From the IMG/VR virus record IMGVR_UViG_3300028388_004789, positions 1 to 27,308 of that record: 27,308 nucleotides of DNA, one strand, 5' to 3'. A program made the position numbers and the translations under genes. The stretch's first letter is position 1. The number at the start of each line of letters is the position of its first letter. The notes under the pieces were generated by a model. It did not search any database, was not told the origin of the DNA, and worked only from the letters and a program-made list of their open reading frames with translations. Below are positions 7,201 through 14,445 of the stretch, one piece after another. This stretch comes from a virus.

Positions 7201-9512
7201 GGTCTATCAGGTGGATTTGGACTTAACGATGGTGTACCCTGAATAAGTTTAAGCTGCCCTCTATTTAAATTTCTTTCTAATTTTAATGGGCTTACTACGA
7301 ATTTGTCTTTTCTTCCCTGAAAGTAATTTACATCAGCTGTGATGGTGCTATTATTCTGAGGAATTGGATTAACTCTAGCGGTGCCACCTGAGAAATTACC
7401 AAGAGTGTTAACGGTTGGTCTAAAATCAATAACATCTCTTAAGTTGAATGTAACACCTGTCGCTGTAGTATAATCAGGAATATCTTTATATAAAACCGCG
7501 CCATCATAAGAAGTAACGTCAAAATAATTCCCACTAGCACTATGTGTAAAGTAATCGTACTTAACAAAAATATTCGCAGCAGATATCGTTGTTCCAGACT
7601 TAAGAATCAATCTAGCTTTGTCATAAAAATTATCACGTTGTCCGTTATCAAAAACAAAATTAGCTGACAAATCATTTCCATTTGCATCTGTTGCTCTAAT
7701 CTCTTTTACTCTTATAACGTCAGGAACTGCTAGCTCTAGAGATTGCACTCCGCTTACTGGATCTATATCTCTTCCAGCCCAGCTTAATGTTTCTGTAGCG
7801 TCTTCTTCTAAACCTTTTGTTCTACTTGTAACGGGGTCTGCTTTTTGTACAAAGGCTACTAGCTGCCAGTTTCCAGCAGAAATATTACCAATCGTTACCT
7901 GAGAACCCTGAGGACTTCCACCAAAAGAATATGTTGCATTTGTCGTAATCGCTGATCCAGCTTTACACAAAACCCAGTTGTTAGTATCAGTAAATACATC
8001 ACCGCCACCAGCAGTAACTGTTGCAGTAGTTCCAGTAGCACTAAACTCAAAATATCTTTGAACTGTTAAAACAACGTCAGATAGACCAGTAAAACTTGGC
8101 CTAGATCTTGGAAGTGGGAAGAACATATAATTTTTAGTTGATTCATAAATGCTGGCATTCACATCATCTAAAACTACGTTAACATAGTTACTAGCTGCAG
8201 TTCCAAAACTTCGAACTTCTCTAAAGTTTTCACCGGGATTCATTCGTACTTGGAAAAGATAGTATTTGTGGGCTGCTCCAGAAGCTTCAATTCCGCGCAC
8301 TCGCGCAGTACCTAAAGTTGTTCCACCAAAGTTGATAGAACTTCTAAGTTGAACTTGTTGAAGAGTATTAATATTAAATAAGCCAGTATTATTACTGGGA
8401 TTACCAATTACATAGTTCCCATAGCTAGGGTAAATTGCTTGGTTGTTAATTGTTTCTGTAGTAATTGATTTTTTGACTGGAACTTTAGTAGCAGGTAAAT
8501 CTATTCTATATCCTTGAACATATGCTGTTCCAGGAGAAACATTTGCAACAAGATTTGAATCATTCAACTCATCTAATGAGATAACAAATGGCTGAGATAT
8601 AAAATCACCATCGGCTTCGGCCGTTCTTTCAGCTATCTTATCGTAAATATCGTTGTAAATATCAACTGACTGCTCTTCGACTAAAAGACCTCTTTCAATT
8701 CTAGCTATGAATACAAAATTATCTTCGTTTTGTATTTGATCTCTAGTTGTAAGTTCTAATCGAATTCTGTATCTATCTGCACCAGGAGATGTAAGATTTG
8801 GTGTTGCGCCTTGGTTATCATATAACGCAGGATTATCAATAGCAGTTACAATATCTTCAATTATTTTAAATCCAAGATCTACATCTGGGAATGAGCTATA
8901 TTTCGAGAGTACTAGTGATTGAGATTCTGTAAATACAAAGTGGTCTTTTGTAAAGAAATCACCTTGTTGGACATGCGCAATTGTACCGGTACCAGCTGCT
9001 CCAACTGCTGCTGCTTTAAATTGATAAACTCCAGCGACTTCAAACTCTGCACCATTTGGAACAAATACTGGATCTAAAACAACAGAACTAGCGCTGTCTG
9101 TTCCAGATAAAGTATCTAAATATGATACGTATAAAGTTGGTGGATCAGTTTCTGTTCCAGCATATGCATCGATAATTCTAAACTTAATTCCAGGAGAAAC
9201 AGTAGTAGTAATAAAGGTATTGCCAATTAAAACTTGTGGATCATCTGGTAAAACGTTGAATGTTGGATCGATCTTAATATAGTAATATTTGTTATTAACC
9301 GTGATACCACCAGGATTAACAGCTGATCCATCTCTGTATAAATTTCTACCTATTCTAGCCACTTCATTTTGAATGATTGTTTGAAGCTGTGTAAGTTCTC
9401 TTGCTTGAAGAGCTCTACCAGAATTAAACAATATTCGATGATAGTGATCACTGTCTCTATAGTCATCTTTGTATATTGTAGAAAATGTATCATTAGTATA
9501 GGCGTTTGGCAT
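4239..9512 (-). CDS. Giant virion structural protein, DUF4815-type (1757 aa)
   Basis: The N-terminal region, with DHYHRILFNSGRALQARELT (about residues 22-41) then QLQTIIQNE and RDGSAVNPGG, is the signature of the DUF4815 family of large structural proteins in cyanophage-like myoviruses. The rest is a long series of beta-rich domains. Residues 979-1053 form a striking Gly/Ala-rich hydrophobic stretch (WGGLVGSIVGGLIG, then ILSQQLGSAIGSAIGG) unlike the surrounding polar sequence. A WYCFWDPIAQSFFVN patch follows at about residue 1225-1240 and the C-terminus (IPRIADARVIALAV) is a typical structural-protein ending. It lies 10 bases after gp8 and before fibre genes, so it is probably a baseplate-peripheral or fibre-network component, possibly replacing T4 gp9-gp12 functions. 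The family is confident; the role is inferred. Confidence 0.85.
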   Translation of the reverse strand: MPNAYTNDTFSTIYKDDYRDSDHYHRILFNSGRALQARELTQLQTIIQNEVARIGRNLYRDGSAVNPGGITVNNKYYYIKIDPTFNVLPDDPQVLIGNTFITTTVSPGIKFRIIDAYAGTETDPPTLYVSYLDTLSGTDSASSVVLDPVFVPNGAEFEVAGVYQFKAAAVGAAGTGTIAHVQQGDFFTKDHFVFTESQSLVLSKYSSFPDVDLGFKIIEDIVTAIDNPALYDNQGATPNLTSPGADRYRIRLELTTRDQIQNEDNFVFIARIERGLLVEEQSVDIYNDIYDKIAERTAEADGDFISQPFVISLDELNDSNLVANVSPGTAYVQGYRIDLPATKVPVKKSITTETINNQAIYPSYGNYVIGNPSNNTGLFNINTLQQVQLRSSINFGGTTLGTARVRGIEASGAAHKYYLFQVRMNPGENFREVRSFGTAASNYVNVVLDDVNASIYESTKNYMFFPLPRSRPSFTGLSDVVLTVQRYFEFSATGTTATVTAGGGDVFTDTNNWVLCKAGSAITTNATYSFGGSPQGSQVTIGNISAGNWQLVAFVQKADPVTSRTKGLEEDATETLSWAGRDIDPVSGVQSLELAVPDVIRVKEIRATDANGNDLSANFVFDNGQRDNFYDKARLILKSGTTISAANIFVKYDYFTHSASGNYFDVTSYDGAVLYKDIPDYTTATGVTFNLRDVIDFRPTVNTLGNFSGGTARVNPIPQNNSTITADVNYFQGRKDKFVVSPLKLERNLNRGQLKLIQGTPSLSPNPPDRPAGTLDIYNMELYPGTLNDSDLTLNLVNNKRYTMKDIGRLEDKINRVAEVASLGLLELNTSILTTLDSQGNDRTKSGFFADNFKDFSFTDLFAEDYRASLDKENDCILPRYYPNDTRLLFDSNDANNGFVVLKGDNLYIPYNTELLTSQDIASTFTNVNPFEVILNIGHMDLSPASDAWIETDWAPDAIIDKGTRVNNVGTKVIETRDWGGLVGSIVGGLIGTAIIGLTGGLGAGVVGSALAGLGSAGALTAAAIYSVPIVGSSILSQQLGSAIGSAIGGQVFKSSGVSNSDVITGDRVDFKYVGDKLLSSVSIPYMRSIKVSFRAQSLRPNSRHFAFFDGVPVSNWCRRENKFQRYSGTEQRYGNVYRNATEHPDGSTNLYTDSAGTLIGSFFIPSTSDLKFRTGTKMFKLLDISADSDNGALSSAAAQFTSAGQLETWQRQIESTRIVEVMTVIEKKKAWYCFWDPIAQSFFVNQRTYPNGIFLTDVDLYFQSKDVSVPVQVQIREVENGTPVEYPLPGAVKFVNSADVRIPGDTNNLNSIRANPTKFEFEEPIYLSPNREYAIVVLAESTEYNVYVADIYDFIIGTTEARVAKQPALGVFFESQNGTTWSPVQTRDLMFKINKAVFDPTGYVYLKNGQPPDKRLVGNPIETTSGSNVVKINHLGHGFIKNDFVTLSGLDESTLYGGVSGSIINGTHQIVALDWSGYKIELPEVALATETIRSGGNDLVATQNAMINEMIPLITNLQPEATSLSAQAKFTTGDAWGLGRGTDLNDAYDEFDYVPVELNNLNLIGTPMMVASRDNELEYLSGNASTTFLINMETTDRNVSPILDLQRSTLLTVENSIDWQLDYNTPMDYVPETEPSGGSSASKHITKITNLISSAVGLHVLFSAAIPNEARIDVYYRTAVEGENIRDKNWEFFEPSGSGAQGTGSMFLYREYQYLIGGQAGNMSPFTQFQLKFVMKSYNSSLIPRIADARVIALAV

Positions 9513-9522
9513 GGTTTATACC

Positions 9523-10890
9523 TTACAGAGTAATTACAACTTTAATGTCTTCTTGTTGAACAGAAGATCTGATAATTCTGGATCTATTTTCTAAATAAAG
9601 AAGATCTCCAGTGAAACGATCAATTTCTCCATCGTTAATGCTTATTATTGTTCCAGATCCATTTCCGTTAGCCTCAGAAAGATTTTCTAAACCAATAAAC
9701 GGAGTAAATCCAGTAGTTTCATTCTGGTGATAATATATATCAGCTCCATCAATCTTATCAAGATAAGCTCGAGCTCCAGACTGATCTCCTATAATAATGT
9801 TATCAACCGTAAATGTTGCGGCAGATCCAACTCCATCCATAGTAAGATAACTAAGTGCTTGACCAGTTAAAGCAGTAAAATTTGTTCCATTTGGAGCTTT
9901 TAAATCTTTAAATACTGTAATCTGTCTAAAATCGTTCCCAATAATAAAGTCATCGTTTTCAGTGCCATCTGTTAGTACATTCAACAATGCTGATGTTGAT
10001 TTTAAATCTTTTGCTGGATCAGCTCCAAATCCATTAGTAGGTCCAATGATTGGTCGAATATCTCCAGAAACTCCAGCACCAGAAACCACTACACTTGCAA
10101 TATTATAACCAGAGCCAAGAGCAGCGCTTTCGTTATTCATATCTACTTTAATAATTCTACCATTTGACACGGTAGCAGTTGCAGCTGCTCCACCGCCATC
10201 ACCATTAATCGTAATTGTAGGTGCAGTAGTATATCCAGTGCCAGGATTTAAAATTTCAAATCCGATGATCTGTCCTGGAATCGCAGCCTTTTGTACCAAA
10301 AGCTGAGTCAACTGATCTGGATTTAATCCAGCAGAATCTCCATCAGTTTCCCATAAAATTTTAGCAACTGGCATAAAACCAGAAGATAGATAATTTGCAG
10401 CACTTACAGCGTCGATCTTATACAGAAATTTCCATGTATAATCATCGGCTGTTTTAAAAGCTTGATCTGGATTCACACCAGCTGTAGAGTAATTAGGAGA
10501 AACGATTGACGCTATTGGATTTCCGTTACCATCTCTTCCTTGATTTAAACAAATGTATACTTGATTTTCTTCGGTTAAAACATAATAAGAATTTTGTGGA
10601 TATAGAGCTTGTTTATCGTCCCATCCAGCATAAAGAGTACCACTTGTCCAGTTTTTACGAGGAACTACTAAAGAATTATTAACTATTTTTTTAACTGATT
10701 GTAAGTTAGATCTAGCAACCATTTCATCGTATTTTGCTCGAGTTGGAATTGCGGCTTCATCAATAGAGTCGAATAAATCTGACTTTCCAAATCCAACATA
10801 GTATGGACTGGAATCTATCATAGACGTAACGTCTGATCTTAGTAGATCTGCAAATAAATTTCTTAAGTCAGTGGTTGCTATAGCTGGCAT
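9523..10890 (-). CDS. 8: Baseplate wedge subunit gp8
   Basis: A homologue of T4 gp8, a wedge protein that links gp6/gp7 and the periphery of the baseplate. Landmarks that align by eye with T4 gp8 are YYVGFGKSDLF (residues 30-40), VVPRKNW (75-81, T4 VIPRRDW), DDYTWKFLYKID (149-160, T4 DGYVWEYLFEIP), and the C-terminal GDLLYLENRSRII followed by a last VVITL strand (T4 GEMIYMENRPPII). At 455 aa it is longer than T4 gp8 (334 aa). Much of the excess is a glycine-rich beta region at residues 216-282 with two GTGY/GSGY repeats. It follows gp6 and two smaller genes, as expected for the wedge order. Confidence 0.88.
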   Translation of the reverse strand: MPAIATTDLRNLFADLLRSDVTSMIDSSPYYVGFGKSDLFDSIDEAAIPTRAKYDEMVARSNLQSVKKIVNNSLVVPRKNWTSGTLYAGWDDKQALYPQNSYYVLTEENQVYICLNQGRDGNGNPIASIVSPNYSTAGVNPDQAFKTADDYTWKFLYKIDAVSAANYLSSGFMPVAKILWETDGDSAGLNPDQLTQLLVQKAAIPGQIIGFEILNPGTGYTTAPTITINGDGGGAAATATVSNGRIIKVDMNNESAALGSGYNIASVVVSGAGVSGDIRPIIGPTNGFGADPAKDLKSTSALLNVLTDGTENDDFIIGNDFRQITVFKDLKAPNGTNFTALTGQALSYLTMDGVGSAATFTVDNIIIGDQSGARAYLDKIDGADIYYHQNETTGFTPFIGLENLSEANGNGSGTIISINDGEIDRFTGDLLYLENRSRIIRSSVQQEDIKVVITL

Positions 10891-10904
10891 AGTTAGTTCC
10901 GTTT

Positions 10905-11159
10905 TTAATTAAGATCGATCCAGTTACCATTAACTAAAACTTGAAGTCTGTTAACAGAAACATTGTAGACGATTTGGCCATTCGATGGATTAACAATATT
11001 ATTTCTCTGCGCTGTAGTTAAATTAGGTGCTACAAGACCTTCTAACTGGCCAGCGTATACCTCATCAAAATTTTGATTAATTTTTTGTCCAGCAGATCTT
11101 AAAGTATCTCCTGTACCATCATTTGCTGCAGCACCAATACTAATACTTTGTTTAGCCAT
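10905..11159 (-). CDS. Short fibre/adaptor-type protein (84 aa)
   Basis: Two small modules known from marine phage tail proteins make up the whole product. The N-terminal one is ISIGAAANDGTGDTLRSAGQ followed by KINQNFDEVY, and the C-terminal one runs TAQRNNIVNPSNGQIVYN, ending NGNWIDLN. In longer fibres these modules occur at the attachment end and along the shaft; here they form an 84-aa stand-alone protein. A perfect TATAAATA late promoter lies 30 bases upstream and the mRNA has an AGGTGA ribosome-binding site nine bases before ATG. It is probably a minor baseplate or fibre component and is made at late time. Confidence 0.75.
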   Translation of the reverse strand: MAKQSISIGAAANDGTGDTLRSAGQKINQNFDEVYAGQLEGLVAPNLTTAQRNNIVNPSNGQIVYNVSVNRLQVLVNGNWIDLN

Positions 11160-11188
11160 TTAAATCACCTACTAAAAACTTGTAAAAC

Positions 11189-11196
11189 TATTTATA
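11189..11196 (-). promoter_or_regulatory. T4-type late promoter TATAAATA before the 84-aa gene and gp8
   Basis: Perfect minus-strand TATAAATA in the 40-base gap after the wedge-type gene ending at 11200 and 30 bases before the next ATG. It is the -10 element recognised by gp55-programmed RNA polymerase with gp33 in T4. It would drive the 84-aa gene, gp8 and the 1757-aa protein gene. Confidence 0.75.
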
Positions 11197-11199
11197 ACA

Positions 11200-12138
11200 C
11201 TAATACGCAGAATCGCTGGTATATCTGGTAAACATATCGTTATCCATTGTTTCAAAGACATTAGACATATTTGGTCCAGTATCGTCAAACGTAAATGAAT
11301 TCGGCGAGAATAGATTACTAATTGTATAGTCATCGCCATAAATTAATTCAAGCGTATCAGTAGATACTTGCAGATACTTATTAATATCAGCATCAAATGC
11401 AGTTCTGAAGATAATTCCATTTTGTTCGTACAATCCAGTTAATTCGTGGAATTCTGGATTTACATCAATCAAAACTTCAGTTACATACTTCGGATTATCG
11501 TCAACTTCTCTAGGATCAACCGCTCCCTCAATCGCATCAAGATCTAATCTTACTTCTTCTTCTAAAAGTACTTGACCGGCAAAATAGAATCCAGCTGGGT
11601 GCACAAACTTTTTATAAAGCTGTTCGTAATCGGCCGTTGACATTCCAACTTTAATTAGAATAGAAAATATTTGATATAGTCGATCATCTTGCAGAAATCT
11701 TAAAGACTCTGCTCCAATTTCTGATTCTCCAACTATAAAAATATTTTTCTTAGGATATTCTACAAAAACATCTTGGCCATAAAATCCTTTAAAGAATCCT
11801 TCAATGGAATTTAAAGAACCTTTCACTCTGTAATACTGAGCTAATAGAGAAGTCATGAGCCTAGGCTGATCAAAGAAATCAGAAGATTGTACTCCATTAC
11901 CAATTTCTCTAATCAATAAATTCAAATATTCTAAATCTGTTCTTCCAATATCTCTTATAGTAAGAAGATTTTTGATTTGCCTTTCAAAATCGTGATCTCC
12001 TTCTACAGATAAGAAGTCATAATATTTTTCTAAAAAGATAACAAGATCTGGATAATCAGACGCGAAATATTCAGGAAGAAGCTCTTGAATTTTCCTTTGC
12101 TTGAAATTAACTTCTCTTCTTTCTAAATTTGTATTCAC
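11200..12138 (-). CDS. Baseplate protein at the gp7 position of marine T4-like phages
   Basis: A 312-aa protein starting MNTNLERREVNFKQRKIQEL, with a conserved-looking region EYFASDYPDLVIFLEKYYDF (residues 23-42). Then come RLMTSLLAQYYRVKGSLNSI (about 93-112) and EGFFKGFYG. This family sits between gp6 and gp8 in cyanophage-type myoviruses, where T4 has gp7 (1032 aa). The helical N-terminal part with the YYRVKGS and FFKGFYG motifs resembles tail protein I-like wedge components of simpler myophages. Its ATG overlaps the stop of gp6 by four bases. Position and composition support a wedge role, but identity with gp7 is not established by sequence. Confidence 0.75.
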   Translation of the reverse strand: MNTNLERREVNFKQRKIQELLPEYFASDYPDLVIFLEKYYDFLSVEGDHDFERQIKNLLTIRDIGRTDLEYLNLLIREIGNGVQSSDFFDQPRLMTSLLAQYYRVKGSLNSIEGFFKGFYGQDVFVEYPKKNIFIVGESEIGAESLRFLQDDRLYQIFSILIKVGMSTADYEQLYKKFVHPAGFYFAGQVLLEEEVRLDLDAIEGAVDPREVDDNPKYVTEVLIDVNPEFHELTGLYEQNGIIFRTAFDADINKYLQVSTDTLELIYGDDYTISNLFSPNSFTFDDTGPNMSNVFETMDNDMFTRYTSDSAY

Positions 12139-13961
12139 AGCTTAACTCTAACTTCTTGATAATCTGGTACAGCTTGTGCAAACGATCTTGACTGGTCTAT
12201 ATCAAGAATATAATTTCTTAATGGTTTAACCGTACTTTGATTTGCAGGAAGTACAGAAACTTTAATTGCTGAACCAATAAATGCTGATGGTTGGAAAGCA
12301 ATAATAGTTACTGTGCCAGATTCTTCATCATATTCTCCAACGTTATCTTTTAGTATTTCACCTTGAGGAGTTACTACATTCAACTTATTGCTACCTAAGA
12401 CATTTCTTATTTTAGCAACCTGGTTTGCATAAGTAAAGTTCGTTGTTTCAATTGTATGCTCAACGTCATCTGGAGCCGCTATAGCTGCTGGAAAAAAGAT
12501 ATTATACGCTAAAGACGCTGTTGTACTTGGAACAAATCTTTGCTGCATTTTAACTGTCATCTTAGAATTCAAAATCGCAGGAGAAAGATCATCAATCGAT
12601 GATAGCAAATTTGACCTTCTGAATATTTTTGCAAATTGTTTAAGATTGTCATTGAAATACTGAGCAATTTGCCCTACAACGCTAGCTTCAATTGTTCTTG
12701 CAGTTTCTCCAGTCAAATCCGGATTGTAATTAAATGTCGTTCCTAATTCTAAATATGTAATTTCTGGATCTGCAAAGACGGTATCGATCGACATAATTGC
12801 TAAATTAGCTGCCAAGTCATTAACAATTGAATCTTTAATCTGCTGTTGAATTCCTGGTGATATATCATCGTAGAATTGTAAACTGACAAATACATTTCCG
12901 TATTGAGGTGGAACATTATCGTTGCCACCCCATGCAATTACATCAGCTACTGTTCCAGAGTATTTTGAAAGAATACTCGCTCTGTAATCTTCAGCTGTTA
13001 CAAGTCTTTGCTGAGATGCAAAACTAAGTGGCGCATTCAATTTAACGGAACTAATAGTTTCTCTTTCACTACCTCCAGAAGAAACTCCAGAAGTGACCAC
13101 AGAAAGATTAAAGGTCGTATCCGAAAATGATATTGTCGTGACTGGTGTAAACGTAGTGGCTCCATTTGCATTCGGACCATTTGATGCAATGTACTCCATT
13201 ACAATTTTATTTCCTGCCACTGGAGCTAATCCTAGAACATTCCCGTCACTGAATGTTATTTCATAATATCCGTTTGGTACTTCTCTTACAATGAATACTG
13301 TGGAGGTGTTTGTTACTCTAGCGACTCTACTAATATTTGTGTAGGTCGTGAATGACGACGATGTTGGAGTATCGTACACTTTGATAGTTAGTGTTGATGT
13401 GTCGATGTTTGGATCAGGTATCACATAAACCTGATCATCCAACTTTTCTCCTACTAAGAAAGTTTTTGTCTTAATTTCGCCTTCATATACTAAGATGTCA
13501 GATAACCCAGTTGAGTTTTTAAACGTATAGACTCCATTGTCATCAACTATTGCATTATATTCTTCTAGAGTTTGAAACGTATATGTTACGTCGTTGACTG
13601 ATGTTGTGAACTGAGTTTTTGCTGGAAGTATTACTGTTGGCTGTAATGTTGTAGATTCACTATTCACACTAACATTTAATACTGCAAAGGAAGCTGTTTT
13701 TGATCTTGGAAAATAACCTAAGGCTTCAGCATGTGATACTACAGATGGTCGGAGTTGAGCTGAAGTAATAAACGATTCATTAATCGCAAAATTAGATAAC
13801 AATCCATTGACATGAGTATTATATGCAAGTACGTCTAATATATTCGAAATTCCAGACGCTTCAAAATCGTAATCTGTAAACTCACCACTCTGCTGGAGAT
13901 ATGTCTTAAGACTCTCTTTTATTTCGTTAAAGTCTAGGTCAGACGATCTAATCGTTGTCAT
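12135..13961 (-). CDS. 6: Baseplate wedge subunit gp6
   Basis: A 608-aa homologue of T4 gp6 (660 aa), the gpJ-like protein that forms the inner ring of the baseplate by dimerising between wedges. The N-terminal region is diagnostic: SGEFTDYDFEASGISNILDV (about residues 26-45), LAYNTHVNGLLSNFAINESF, then LRPSVVSHAEALGYFPRSKT. A YRASILSKYSGTVADVIAWG block (about residues 327-346) is the conserved gpJ-type core. The start is one base after the stop of gp25, and the end overlaps the next wedge gene by ATGA, giving the usual gp25-gp6-wedge order. Nothing is abnormal except the moderate size difference. Confidence 0.9.
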   Translation of the reverse strand: MTTIRSSDLDFNEIKESLKTYLQQSGEFTDYDFEASGISNILDVLAYNTHVNGLLSNFAINESFITSAQLRPSVVSHAEALGYFPRSKTASFAVLNVSVNSESTTLQPTVILPAKTQFTTSVNDVTYTFQTLEEYNAIVDDNGVYTFKNSTGLSDILVYEGEIKTKTFLVGEKLDDQVYVIPDPNIDTSTLTIKVYDTPTSSSFTTYTNISRVARVTNTSTVFIVREVPNGYYEITFSDGNVLGLAPVAGNKIVMEYIASNGPNANGATTFTPVTTISFSDTTFNLSVVTSGVSSGGSERETISSVKLNAPLSFASQQRLVTAEDYRASILSKYSGTVADVIAWGGNDNVPPQYGNVFVSLQFYDDISPGIQQQIKDSIVNDLAANLAIMSIDTVFADPEITYLELGTTFNYNPDLTGETARTIEASVVGQIAQYFNDNLKQFAKIFRRSNLLSSIDDLSPAILNSKMTVKMQQRFVPSTTASLAYNIFFPAAIAAPDDVEHTIETTNFTYANQVAKIRNVLGSNKLNVVTPQGEILKDNVGEYDEESGTVTIIAFQPSAFIGSAIKVSVLPANQSTVKPLRNYILDIDQSRSFAQAVPDYQEVRVKL

Positions 13962-14405
13962 TTATCTCAACCTCGTAATTGATATGTCAAGTCTGACAGT
14001 ATCTGTAGTGTTTAAAACTCTAAAAACTAATGTTAGTAAAATATTATTGTTATCTGGTAAAATTGCTGTATTAATTTCTAATATATCTGCTCTAGGTTCA
14101 TATGCATTAACCACCGAATATATTTGGTCTTTTAATTCAGTCTCATCAAATCCTTCAGATAGTTCAAAAAGATATCTGTTTAGATCTCCACCAAATAATG
14201 GATCAAAGGGTTTCTCTCCAAAATTCGTTAAAAGAAGATTTTTTACTGCTTGCTTAACTGCTGCTGCATCTTCTTTCTTAAAAATATCACCAGAAGGTCT
14301 TCTTGCAAATGTCAAGTCGATATCTTTATACGCACGGCTAGCTGTAGAATAGATAGGTCTATTCGATAAGTTTCCGTCTTCTATTGAAAAAGCTTTTGTT
14401 GACAT
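13962..14405 (-). CDS. 25: Baseplate wedge subunit gp25
   Basis: A 147-aa member of the gp25/gpW family (T4 gp25 is 132 aa), the wedge protein that meets the sheath and gp6. The hallmark LLLTNFGEKPFDPLFGGDLN (residues 57-76) followed by RYLFE corresponds to the conserved GE-x-x-F-x-P-x-x-G signature. Then come a region with YSVVNAYEPRADI, and the C-terminal beta strands. It is the first gene of a gp25-gp6 unit with a 40-base gap upstream containing AATAAATA, one mismatch from the late promoter, so it may be a transcription start point. The Shine-Dalgarno is weak. Confidence 0.9.
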   Translation of the reverse strand: MSTKAFSIEDGNLSNRPIYSTASRAYKDIDLTFARRPSGDIFKKEDAAAVKQAVKNLLLTNFGEKPFDPLFGGDLNRYLFELSEGFDETELKDQIYSVVNAYEPRADILEINTAILPDNNNILLTLVFRVLNTTDTVRLDISITRLR

Positions 14406-14423
14406 GCACGACTCTTTTCTTTT

Positions 14424-14431
14424 TATTTATT
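14424..14431 (-). promoter_or_regulatory. Candidate late promoter (AATAAATA) before gp25
   Basis: Minus-strand AATAAATA in the 40-base gap upstream of gp25, one mismatch from TATAAATA and 18 bases before the ATG. Weaker than the other late elements here, but in the right place. Confidence 0.4.
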
Positions 14432-14445
14432 AGTTTTATAACAGA

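Noticed and set aside
13984-14352. 122-codon open frame on the plus strand opposite gp25
   Set aside because: It lies wholly inside gp25 in antisense, has low-complexity Ser/Leu composition typical of shadows and no ribosome-binding site.
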